Source of the DNA: Luzula sylvatica
Lineage: Eukaryota; Streptophyta; Magnoliopsida; Poales; Juncaceae
Length of the DNA stretch: 64,000 nucleotides
NCBI GenBank assembly: GCA_946800325.1
Contig: OX326956.1
Location: 44,229,552 to 44,293,551 of the forward strand
Direction: 5' to 3'
Part shown: positions 1 through 11,046 of the stretch, piece by piece
Layout: every line of letters starts with the position of its first letter
Position numbering within the stretch: the stretch's first letter is position 1
Made by a program: the position numbers and the translations under genes
Notes under the pieces: model-generated
What the model was told of the DNA's origin: nothing
Seen by the model: the letters and a program-made list of their open reading frames with translations, nothing else
Database searches by the model: none

Positions 1-54
1 AATTAAAATGTTAGAAAATTGAAATTAATTTTTTATTTTATTTTTGGAAATTAC

Positions 55-1301
55 GATTGGGCCGGTGGAGAAGGAGTAGTCGAGGATGGATTTTCCGTTG
101 AGGAGATAATCGATGAACGGGCCGAAAATTAATAGGGAAATTGCTTGAATTGGGGCCGTTTTGCTCAAGAGTTCAAACGAACCGATCGAATATTTCTTCT
201 GCAACGAACCGATTGTCTGCACAAATTAAAAAAAATCAAGAATTACAAATTCGCCCTTCGTACAGAGGTGGAAATAATTGAAGGAAAACTTACGATCTGT
301 TGCAGAGAGGTGGAGAAAACGGCAACGCAAGCGCAGATAAAACCCTTCGCATTGACTTTTACATCGGTAACCGTGCAGACTCCGACACCAAGGACCACGA
401 CTATAACCGCCATTTTAACTTCTCGTGAGTAATGTTTGCTGTGCAAGATCCACTCCATTACGCACACCACAGGAATCATACTCAGCTTCGAAATCTACAC
501 AAAATATAAAATATATCGACTTTAGAGGGGCTTCTTTGCAATTTCGGTATAACGGAGGGGCTTTTTTGCAAATTTTATACCTGGTAGAAACCGACGGAGT
601 TGAGCATGAGACTGAGATTCATGCCGGTGATGGAGGTGTTGGCGACGATGGAGAACCAGAGGAGCTCCCATAATGGCACGTGTTTAGATGCGGAGTAGCC
701 AGTTGCGTTCGAGATTAGGCCCACACAGGCCGTCACGGCGAAATGGAATCCAGTTAGAGTCGTAGCTACAAGAAATCATCGTCAAAAAGGAGAAAAGAAT
801 TGAAATTGATTGGATAGAAGGAATTTTGGAATCAAAATCAGATCTGGGATCTGGAAATAGGAAAGTTTGTCCCCTAAATTAGATAAGAAAATGTTTAGTT
901 CTTAATTTTTTACGAAATTCACGAGTAATCAGAGTATATGCAAAATATAACTGAATCCAGTATAAATTGAGTGTAATAAGGTGAATTCGAAGCCAAAACA
1001 GTAAATAAAATTGAGATTTAGTTAAAATTTTGAATTTACAATGATAAAAGACCAGATCTCAGATCTGATAAGAACTGGCACCATTAAATGCATTCAAAAC
1101 AGAATAACTCATCAATTAAATCGAAAAAAGGCAAAGATATAAAGAGAGGGGGGAAGAAAGTGACTAACCAAATCCGAAAGCATAACCAGAAGGGGACATG
1201 AGCTGCTTATTAGCCATGATAAGACCCACAGAGCTGACAACATTCATGCCCCATGCCCCCACATCGGAAACCGGCGATTTTTTCTCTCCTATCTCCGTCA
1301 T
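55..1301 (-). CDS. UDP-xylose transporter-type nucleotide-sugar transporter, 5' part (3' end outside window)
   Basis: Four exons on the minus strand, 1301-1169, 765-581, 494-294 and 216-55, join in phase to 227 codons. The last visible donor is at 54 and the rest lies beyond the left edge. The protein starts MTEIGERK and continues through hydrophobic helices with the motifs MSPSGYAFGFATTLTGFHF, NSVGFYQISKLSMIP and FELLSKTAPIQA, which are characteristic of plant UXT proteins (UDP-xylose transporters) of the NST/TPT family in the Golgi/ER. Family members import UDP-xylose into the lumen for xylan and xyloglucan synthesis. Full-length proteins are around 350 residues, so roughly a third is missing here. 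Family assignment is secure; substrate specificity is inferred from family resemblance. The 5' flank on the gene strand is rich in GA runs (1302-1860), typical of a plant 5' leader or promoter. Confidence 0.87.
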
Positions 1302-4150
1302 CTCTCCCCTCCCCTTTTCTCTCTTTCTCAGTCACGAAAAGGAAGAAGAGCGAGCGAGCGAGGAAGAGAGAAAGAACGCCGCTTGATGAATGAAATTACA
1401 AACCAACAAAACCAAGAGTGAGTGACAGCCAAACAGATGAATGAAAGCTCTCTCTGTCTCTAGCGATTCAAATCCAAACCAAGCCAAAACCAATTTCTTA
1501 CTAAGAAGAGAGAGATAAAGTGTGTGTATGTGGGTGGTGAGTTTGTGACCAAGGGAGCAAATAAAGGAGAAAAAAATTCCTTGTAAAATAATAAACAAGT
1601 ATTCAACTTTTGTCTCTTACTTCTCCCTTTCGTCTCTCTTTCTTCCCTCTCTCTCTCTCCTCTCTCTCAATTAGTTACGGATTTAGACGAGATACATTCC
1701 TTGCACCGTGTAACTGTGAATTATTCTTCTCCCCACAAACACACAACGAAATTGGATCTATTACCAAACTATACCAGAAAACGACCTTCCCTCTACCCTT
1801 CCTCAAACCCTCAATTTTACCGTACAAATTTCAATCAATACTCTTGAGAGAGAAAGAGAGGTGAAACCTACAGCTAATATGCAGTCACATAAAAGAGGAA
1901 AAGAGAAGTCATAGTAGTAAAGTAAAAGAAAGGAAAGAAATCCTTTTCCCGGTTCTAAAAACTCCGTCTTTAAAAAACCCGACTTGATTCCAATTCTGGA
2001 TTTTTTTCAAAATCAAGAATTTGTTAATTACGTGTATCTTTCACAGGGATTAAATATTGAAAGAAACAGCTGTAAGGTGGCTTTCCGAATTACATTTTAA
2101 ATTTTAAATTATCGATTTTTTTTAATAAAATACGTGTATCTGGTTTGATTTTTAAATTCGCAATCAAATAGGTCAATTTTTGTTACAAAAGTTTGAATTT
2201 TTCTCAGGTAATTGAATTTTGTATTGGACTCGTTTTCTTTTCTCTATTTGAGCCGAGTCAGTCATGGCGTGCGAGTAATTTTTTAACGGGTCGGATCTGT
2301 GTTTATATACGATCCGATAAAGAATAAAGTACAAAAACGAAGTATTAATTAACAATAACAATTAATAACTAGGGGGGTTTACATAATATTTTCTTCTTTT
2401 TCTCTTCAATCTTTTTCTTCTTCACGCTGTTTGTTTACTTTTATTTGCAGCCATTGACTGTTACATCGAGGTCCATTTTTGGGCAATAATTACTCGAAAT
2501 AAGAATATTAATATCAAAGGGTGAAATGGTAACTTTGCTTTCGATGTTTTTTTATTTTTTGTATTTAATATATATAATAATAAATTTGATTTGTCCAGTG
2601 TCAACTGTCAAGTCAAGATCTTCTTTTATGGAGAAAATAAATAATAAAAAAATTGATTAGTCATTAATCGTAGCCTCGTGATTTGTGCCCGATTAACTTG
2701 CTTAATGCAGGTTGATGTTCGATAATAAATTCATGTTTGACGATTGATTAATGTAAGTATGGACATAGTTATATAATTTTTGTGTAGATCGAAGTGAAAT
2801 TTAGCTCGTGTTTAAGCCAAGTAAACTCGTCGAGATTCGTGTTAACATTAACAATGCTACTTAAAAGGTTTAATAACTTGGTTTGTCAGTACTATCAAGA
2901 AGTCTAATTAATATTTATTTTTTTAATGATATGACCACGGGTTTCTTCCAAAATAATAATAATAATAATTATTATTATTATTACTATTATTGTTATTATA
3001 AATCTACCTCAAAAACCCATGTGCATGGGTGTGTAAATGAAGATTCTAATAATTATCGTACCACATGCATGGGCGAGTTTGATAATTCATGTGTATTGAT
3101 TTATTTATTATCGTAAGATCAGATCATCGTATTTTAAATATTAATAATTATGTCAATTATTTGGTTTTAATGTGTTTTTCCATTATTATTGACTAGTTAA
3201 AAACTTAAAATAAAAAAATGTTCCATCTAGCGAATTTGCCATGAATTAAAGGAAAGACGTAAGTCAAAAATAAGATAGTAAATTATGTATAATTTCAATA
3301 AAATATTTTTCAAGGTCGTTCCAATAAAACGGAATATGTTAATAATTTTTTAATTCGATTATTTGTCTATAGTAGGTTTATTGTACATAATACGATACGA
3401 TAATTCGAAATATGAAAATATATAAATATAAAAAAAATATTCATAAATAATGGAGAAATATAATTATTTTTATTAAATAAAATTTAAATGATAAAATATC
3501 ATATTTATGATTGCCAAATATTAATAAATTTTTCTTATTCATAGATATTATATGTTATCAAAATAAAATTGCCATTTGTCAACTATTCATATAATAAATA
3601 ATTAAAAATGAACAAAATACATATGCTAACATGAATGAAACCTTCCATTGCCTTGCACAGTACAAAATAGTAATTTTGAACATGATTGTTGTCTTGATGA
3701 GAAATATTATCATAGATTAACTAAAACCTTCGATATTAATCTTTAATAACTAAATAACTTACATTGACTTGCGCAATTCAAAATAGTAAAACAAAATAAA
3801 TAATATTGATAAAAAAATATATATATAGAATATTACTCATGTAAAAGAAGATATATGATAAATATAAAAAAGTATATCAAACATGTAAAAAAATGTAACT
3901 TGTATTCAATTTAAAAAATGTATCTCATACATTTAGAAAAAAAAAATAAAGCATAAACATTCAGCGTACATGTACAAATATATAAGTATAACATACATTG
4001 CATTAAAAAAATATCATACATTTAAAATTTATGCGGTGCATCTACCAGATATAAAATATAAAATATAAAACATAAATATATATCATAAATTAAAATGTAT
4101 ATGCTATATTTAAATAAATCATAAACATATATCATGCATTTATATTCTAA
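1302..4150. other. Upstream region of the transporter gene and AT-rich intergenic DNA
   Basis: No gene is supported. The first 560 bases are pyrimidine/purine-biased with CT/GA runs and probably hold the promoter and leader of the minus-strand transporter. An AAT/ATT simple repeat with palindromic character lies at about 2951-3000. The rest is AT-rich with frequent stops in all frames. Confidence 0.6.
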
Positions 4151-4640
4151 AGGCTTGTTTGGATGAGTAGGTAAGGGTAACGCTAGCTGTAGAGCCATTT
4201 TTTCTGAATCTAGAGCGGTCATTCATATTTTTACTAAATCGACCAAAATACCCTCTTTATAATTATATTATGTATTTAAAATGTGATCATTCAATAATTT
4301 ATTTACTATATGTTTCTTAAATTAATTTATCAAAATATAAATGATTATTTATGTAAACAAATATAAATCTGGTGATAATACTTTTAAATAATTAATTTTA
4401 TTTGCCTGAATATTTTTTTTGTTTTTTTTTTGGTTTATGAAATTTTTTCAAAGTATTAATTTTGATTTATTTGCATTGTAGTTTTTTGTTCTGAAATGAG
4501 GAAGATATTATAAATTAATTATTTTTAAATTTAATATACTATAAATTAAGTAGGGGTATTTTTGTAAAGTTATGAATAACTTCTCTAAATTCAGAAAAAA
4601 ATAGCTCTAGAAATAACGCTATCCAGTAGGATAGTAAAAG
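4151..4640. mobile_element. MITE-like inverted-repeat element
   Basis: The left arm at about 4176-4230 (GGTAACGCTAGCTGTAGAGC...) is a diverged inverted copy of the right arm at about 4572-4625 (...TAGCTCTAGAAATAACGCTATCC). Both arms contain a TCTGAATCTAGAG / CTCTAAATTCAGA pair. The roughly 340 bases between them are AT-rich and non-coding. This is the structure of a non-autonomous DNA transposon. No convincing target duplication was found, so exact ends are approximate. Confidence 0.55.
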
Positions 4641-6812
4641 TTTCCTAATTTGTGTACTAGTGCAAGTTTGAGAGCTATTTATAATTTATATCTAGGAACG
4701 CGGCGAATTTGTAAATTATGTAATACAAATTACATATTTGTATGATAACATTAATAATATCATATTAAAATAAATTTATTTGAAATTATTTATCCAGGAT
4801 TATTCATATGTTTTACAATTATTTTACATTATGATAACAAAAAATCTCATTTTTTTAATCAAATAATAATACTTATATTAGTGTCATTATATAATAATAT
4901 ATGAGATATAATAAAATTTTACGAAAAACATACAACAAATATTATATCATTGTTCACAATATTTCATACAATATCAAATATAAAAATAATGAATCATACA
5001 ACACATGCAGTAACACATTATTAATTATATATTAGTAATGTTTTTTATTGATTCAAAATGAAATGGAAAATATAAAATAATATAAAACTTAATAGTGCAA
5101 GTAATTTAAAAAATAATATCAAAATTTAATTTATAATAAACATAAATACAAATTATTTTATATCATATGATTTTTTTAATTTATATATATTAAAATAAAA
5201 ATACTATTTGGTAGGTGTTTATAAATTTAAGAAATTATTTAGATGGATAAATTATTTTTTAATTCTATTATTTTTTGAAAAAACAAACATTAAATTTGTT
5301 TGCTTAAAAACACAAATATACTTAAATTTCTATATTTTTTAATTTATTTAAATAAATGTACTTAGTATTGTATGAGATTCTTATAGTTATAATTTTAAAA
5401 TAAATAAATAATAATACTTAGATTTTTATTATGCAAATAAAATACTTAAAATTCTATTATGTACATATGTAATTTTTGCATTGTATATTCTGACATAATA
5501 CTATACTATTATGATAATAGTTTTACAAATTAAAATTATGAAAAATTTATGTATAAATTATGCTAATATGGATGTCAACATAAAGAGAAAATTAAAATGA
5601 ATATACTCGATGGGTTTTAAAATTAAATTTCTAAACATAATATTAATATATGTTGTATGTTTTATAATATTACATATTGAATTATTAATATTTTATATAT
5701 AAACTTTTCATATTTCATTACATTCATATTTGATCATGTAATATTATGTGAAATGTTATACAATTGATTAAACTTGGTCTAATTTGAACCTAACCAATAA
5801 TAATAATCCACATCATTAAAGTATGATGATGTGGGGTTCTAAAAATGCTTAAAACATTGTGTAAAATAATGACACATAAATGACTACACAAAATATGATC
5901 CTCAAAAAATCTAACAAAAAATGAATGGTTGAGATTAAACCACATCACTGCATAAAATGGTGCAAATTAATATTTATAAATAATTATACAAAATAATGTT
6001 TTAAATGATCAAATATAATATTAATGTATAAGATGAATCCTCATCGATGATGTGGATTCATGACGAGGCTCTAAGATAGGTGCAAAATAGGATGGTGGAT
6101 AAATATGATTGAGAAATTTTAAATTAATAATTTTTACACTATTTTGTATACAAAAGAATAAAAAAAAAATTAATTTTTGATAAGTATTTTTCAATAAATT
6201 TTTTTTTGAACTCTTCAAAAAAAATATTTTATTAAAATAAAATAACCAGGGTCGTACATATATTATTAAATGAGTTTAATAAAATTTAGAATACTTTAAA
6301 AAAATTGTATATTACATTATTATTATGATATAATATATTTAAAAAGTATATACGATATTATATTATTATTATTATCTAATTGTATATTATATTATTAGTA
6401 TCTACGAAAATATGTAACATAAATAGAGGGGAGTGCATCAAGGCAAAATCGCAAATTCGGCAAGGATGCACATGCATTATTGTTTATCTTAAACTAATTG
6501 TGAAACAAATATGAAGAATAGAGAGATACTAACCTACTTAATTAAGTATCAAAGATTTGATACTTAAAACGTTCTAATTGTTGAATTTGTATTGAGATTT
6601 GTATTTTTTCATGATAATCATAAAATTTTGTGCACATTATTAAATACACAAATTTCAATAAAAATTCAATGATCAAATCATCAGGAAAGTACAAAATCTT
6701 AGCCTCCCTCGTATATATCGTTTAGTATCTACGAAAATATCTAAACTGAATTTCATTTCACTTCTATTGACTAGATCGAATCTTCTAAATCGACGGTGGA
6801 GATCAACCGACA
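4641..6812. other. AT-rich intergenic DNA and promoter of the reductase gene
   Basis: No coding region could be supported. The interval is very AT-rich. Around 5760-6080 there are short related blocks (ATGATGATGTGG near 5825 and CGATGATGTGGATTC near 6050) that look like remnants of a further inverted element. The last few hundred bases should contain the promoter and leader of the plus-strand reductase starting at 6813. Confidence 0.5.
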
Positions 6813-8091
6813 ATGGCAACTCCATCTACCGAAGAGAAGGCCAAGGTACTGGTGATCGGAGCAACGGGTTACATCGGAAAGTTCCTCGTGAAGGCCAGCG
6901 TGCTGTCTGGTCACCACACCTTCGCCCTCGTGAGAGATCTCGCTCCTTCTAATCCTGCTAAGGCTGAGATTTTGCAAAGTTTCAAGGATCTAGGCGTCTC
7001 TCTTGTACAAGTAAGTATCCAAAAAATTGCATCTCAATTTTGAGTGCATATAAGCAATTTCTTACATGCAAATCGAATTTCAGGGAGATTTGTATGATCA
7101 AGAAAGCTTGGTGAAGGCAATTCAGGCCGTTGATGTGGTGATCTCAACGGTTGGATATGCTCAGCTAGCCGATCAGACTAATATCATAACGGCAATCAAA
7201 CAAGTTGGCAATATTAAGGTTTTTTCCCCAAAATTAACTTCAATTATAATGAAATTCAATGTTCTAAATGTGAATTTATATGATAATTTTGCAGAGATTT
7301 TTGCCATCAGAATTTGGGAATGACGTGGACCGGGTCCATGCAGTAGAACCAGCAAAATCGACATACGCTAAAAAGGCTCAAATTAGACGAATTATAGAGA
7401 ATGAGGGAATACCATACACATTCGTCTCTTCAAATTTCTTCGCAGGACGATTTTTGCCTAATTTGGGGCAAATTGGAGTTACTTTTCCTCCCAAAGATAA
7501 AGTTACAATCTTCGGTGACGGAAATACCAAAGGTAAAATTTTACACTCAAGCCCCTCGTTTCAGAGAATAATTTCTTTTTGGTCCCTCGAGTTTTTATGC
7601 TTTGCAAATTGACCCTTCTTTTTTTAGCTGTTTTTGTTGATGAGGAAGATGTAGCAACGTATACAATGAAAGCAATAGATGATCCGAGAACCACGAACAA
7701 AATTTTATACATTAGACCCCCAAAAAATACAATATCGCAAAACGAATTAGTTTCGATTTGGGAGAAAAAAGTTGGCGAGGTTTTTGAAAGGGTTTATCTT
7801 TCCGAAGAGGAAGTTTTGAATCGCATCCAAGGTTAGCTTTTTCAACCCTTTTATTTGTTAATTAATTTAATTTGTAAATTTGTTTCTGTCATTACAATTT
7901 TTTATAATTAATGTGATTATGTAGAAATGCCGGTACCGTTGAACATACCGTATTCTATACTTCATTCGGTATTTATCAAAGGAGATCATACAAATTTTGA
8001 GATTGATTCTTTGTTTGGTTTCGAGGCTACTCAACTTTATCCTGATATTAAATATATCAGTGTTGACGAATATTTCAATCGTCTCATTTAA
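6813..8091 (+). CDS. Phenylcoumaran benzylic ether reductase-like (isoflavone reductase family, NmrA/SDR)
   Basis: Five exons (6813-7010, 7084-7218, 7295-7532, 7628-7831, 7925-8091) give a complete 313-residue protein, close to the usual family length of about 308. The NADPH-binding motif GATGYIG is at residues 16-22. The blocks RFLPSEFGNDVDR, EPAKSTYAKKAQIRR (catalytic lysine expected at K138), EGIPYTFVSSNFFAGRFLP and GDHTNFEI match phenylcoumaran benzylic ether reductases. These are cytosolic enzymes that reduce the benzylic ether of dehydrodiconiferyl alcohol-type 8-5' neolignans using NADPH. The C-terminal block GDHTNFEIDSLFG favours PCBER over pinoresinol-lariciresinol reductase. The first in-frame ATG was taken as start because the next methionine lies beyond the cofactor motif. 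All introns are GT-AG. The gene is convergent with the pseudogene that ends at 8193. True isoflavone reductase activity cannot be excluded from sequence. Confidence 0.92.
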
Positions 8092-8192
8092 TAATTACAT
8101 GTTATTTAAATTCAATAAGCATTATTATCAATTGTGTTTCCGTACTTGAATAAGGACTGGATAAATACAAATTAATTCTAAAATTTGTGTTT

Positions 8193-10000
8193 TTATTTGT
8201 TCAAGTGCTTCTTGAACCATACTCCAATATTAAGAAAGCTCTCGAAATCAGATTGATGCCTGCATATAGCACTCTTTATCTTGGAAATTAAATGAAACTA
8301 AGTTTATCTAACTTGTGTGCCAATTTATGAAGATGCGAAAATACCAAAATGTCCTTGATTACCTGAATCCCGTTTGAAACAGGTACTCGAAGATCCTGCG
8401 CTCCTAGGAGGAAAGTTTCGGAGTTTTCACCTTAAAAAAATAACACGCATATATATCATTTAAATAATAATAATAAAAAAATTCAAAAAAAAAATGGGAG
8501 TACAATAATACCTTCGAAATATGAGAGAGAGGAGATTTATTGTAAAATAAAGTGAGAAAATCGGCTGAAAGAAATTCTAAGAAATAATCTTTTTCTTTTT
8601 TCCCAAAAGATTTGAAATAAACCACTCTGGTTATATCACGCACGTGCCGCAAAAAACCTATCTGGTACCTAGTAAAAAATATTAAGAAAATTGATATATT
8701 CTAATAATGATAATTCATGTTTAAGAAAAAAAAATATTGATTATTGCATAAAACCTGGCCGATTAAATGAGTTGTTAAGAAGCTGCGAGCCCCCAACTAC
8801 AGTGATTTTATTTCCATCTAGAATTATTTTTTCAATTACATAAATCAAGTGCCCCCAGTACATCACTCACATGATCACATCCTTTCAAATCCAAAATAAA
8901 TTGAAAATTGAAAATTAAAAAATAAACAAATAAAACAATAAAAATAAGGAAAATAAAATATTGTATTTGCCTGAGAAGTGATAACTGATATTACCAGGTA
9001 GAGATTGTAAAGCCTCCTCTCGGAATACCAACGAACCTCTAAATAATTTCATATTATTTAATTTATTATTATAAGTTCAAGATATATATTTTTTGAAATA
9101 TTTAACCTACAAATGACCATGAGAATATTTAACTTCTAAATAATTTCATATTATTTAATTTATTTATTATAAGTTCAAGATATATATATTTTGAAATATT
9201 TAACCTACAAATGACCATGAGAATATTTAACCGCCATGCAGAAGCAGAACTGATATCGCCTCGTATGGGCTCTTTGCACCTACATAAAAATATTCATTAT
9301 TAATTAATAATAAATAAATACTATTCAATTATTATTATTATTAGTAGTAATGATTGTTTTTACCGCTTGAGAGATTATCAGAGGGATTTGAAATGGGGAT
9401 CTTTAATATGCTGAAACAGCGGTCTGATAATAACAACTTGATCCGTATTTTTTATATAATATTTAACAAAAAAAATGAAGAAAAGAATGATATATTTTAA
9501 TTCATTTAAAATTAAAATTTGGAGAACGAAACCTTGGAATAGGATGTGAGAAGGGGATTTGAAGAGACTTCAGCCCAATCCCAATTACTGGACGTCTCCA
9601 GTTTTCTATAATTCGGTTTTGGAGGATCAATTGGGCAGCTAGAGACTACATAATATAATGATAATGATAATGATAATAATTATTAATTTTGATTATTTCT
9701 ATAATTTAAGAAAAGTTGAAAGTACCAGAAAGAATATTGTCTCCATCAATTGCTAGAATATCCCACGAATAATCTGACTCGGGACTAATTCTCGATACGT
9801 GGCCACTAAACAAAAATAATGATAGTATAATCCCTTGCTTGCTTCTCCACATAGATGAAATAATGATAGTACATCCTAATATCCATCATTAAGCCAAGGA
9901 TTCGATAGAAATCCCGAACAATAAAGACCTGGAAATGATGACTCGTCTTTTGGCAACATCACCAGGACGGGCCCCGACATTTTGGATGCCCTAGTCCGAG
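8193..10000 (-). pseudogene. Acylamino-acid-releasing enzyme (acyl-peptide hydrolase) pseudogene, 3' half
   Basis: Minus-strand remnants follow the order of the plant acylamino-acid-releasing enzyme, a prolyl-oligopeptidase-family serine peptidase of cytosol and chloroplast. Recognisable pieces: SSFPGLYCSGFLSNPWLNDG (about 9960-9900), SDYSWDILAIDGDNILS (about 9780-9727), NWDWAEVSSNPLLTSYSK (about 9590-9531), SPYEAISVLLLHGG (about 9275-9232), FREEALQSLPG (about 9025-8990), GNKITVVGGS (about 8810), NKSPLSHISK (about 8540) and SDFESFLNIGVWFKK with a stop at 8193-8195. Lesions: a stop directly after DGY, loss of the exon between HGG and the RGSL block, a one-base insertion after ALD, a five-base deletion that removes the catalytic serine motif (GGSHGG becomes GGSQ with frameshift), an internal deletion before DITRVVYF, and a one-base deletion after VKTPKL. 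The N-terminal propeller half is not found. Intron positions are retained, so it arose by segmental duplication or decay in place, not by retroposition. Confidence 0.85.
9038..9231. repeat. Tandem duplication of about 96 bp inside the pseudogene
   Basis: Two nearly identical adjacent copies, about 9038-9133 and 9135-9231, share AAATAATTTCATATTATTTA at the start and ACAAATGACCATGAGAATAT at the end. The second differs by a few inserted bases. They lie where the exon encoding the segment after the HGG oxyanion motif should be, so the duplication is linked to loss of that exon. Confidence 0.85.
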
Positions 10001-10061
10001 CTTGTAACCTCTCTTCATATCATTTGGAATTTCGAAAAAAATATTTCATACACTTGTCAAT

Positions 10062-10191
10062 AGGTCATAACCTAGTTGGTTGAGCGTGATGCAAATAACG
10101 TATATGTTGTGAGAGGTTATGAATTTGATTTTCATTGGCATCAATGGATAGAAGACATATGAACCTTCGTCATTTATGATAAAAAAAAAAT
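10062..10191 (+). mobile_element. Possible tRNA-derived SINE remnant
   Basis: The segment begins with an A-box-like stretch (ACCTAGTTGGTTGAGCG), has a degenerate B-box-like stretch about 40 bases later (AGGTTATGAATTTGATT) and ends in a run of A near 10182-10191. This order and spacing is that of a plant tRNA-derived SINE. Both boxes are decayed and no target duplication was identified. Confidence 0.4.
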
Positions 10192-11046
10192 TTGAAACAC
10201 TGTCGGTGGTAAAAAAATTTAAATAAATTTTTATTTAAAACAATCAACCCATATAGACAATAAAAATGATTTTTTTTATAGTAGATAAAAAATATCTAGT
10301 AAAGATTGAACAACACATTTAAATTTTTAGATGAAAATATTTGATATTTCAAGATATATAAAAAAAAAATTATAGTCATATTACAATTATTATTTTATTA
10401 ACTAAGATTAAAAATTCAAATGAATCAAATAAAATCCTTAAAACTAAAACTAAAATAAAAAATACTAGTTGGGTCTTGAACTCATGACCTATTAAGTCAC
10501 ACTTGACTCATGACCTATCTGAGTCAAAACATATTATATATATTAAATTTTAAAATGGTGTCCCAACCCAAGTGGTGTCCTAGTCCGTGAACTTGCCGGG
10601 CTTGTCCAGGAGCCGGATGTGAACATCACCACCTCCACCTAAAAATAATAAAAAAAATAGGTAAGTGTTCGAGGAATTGCCTCACAGAGATCTATCTCAA
10701 TTCTCAAAGAGAGGAATGAATGAAATAATTATGATAATTATATAACTAGATTAAATATAGATAAAATATGATAATGAGCACAAGCTTCAGTGTAGTGGTT
10801 AAATAATTATGATATAACTAGATTAAATATAGATAAAATAATTATAATTATAATTATATAACTAGATTGCATATATTTGAATGGAAAATAAAAACATTGA
10901 TTTATAAATAATAGAATAACAGATAAAATATTTTTGTAGAGCACTAAATTTTACAAAACTAAACCAATAAACAACAAGATACAAAATTACTTCGACAAAT
11001 TCAAAATATATATAACCTATAACAACCCTAAATTTGTAATTTCTGC
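10192..11046. other. Intergenic DNA downstream of CDT1
   Basis: AT-rich with no supported gene. A GC-richer patch at about 10555-10640 shares the short stretch CCTAGTCCG with the decayed upstream edge of the pseudogene near 10000, which suggests a small dispersed repeat. A short segment (ATAACTAGATTAAATATAGATAAAATA) is repeated near 10740 and 10810. Confidence 0.45.
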
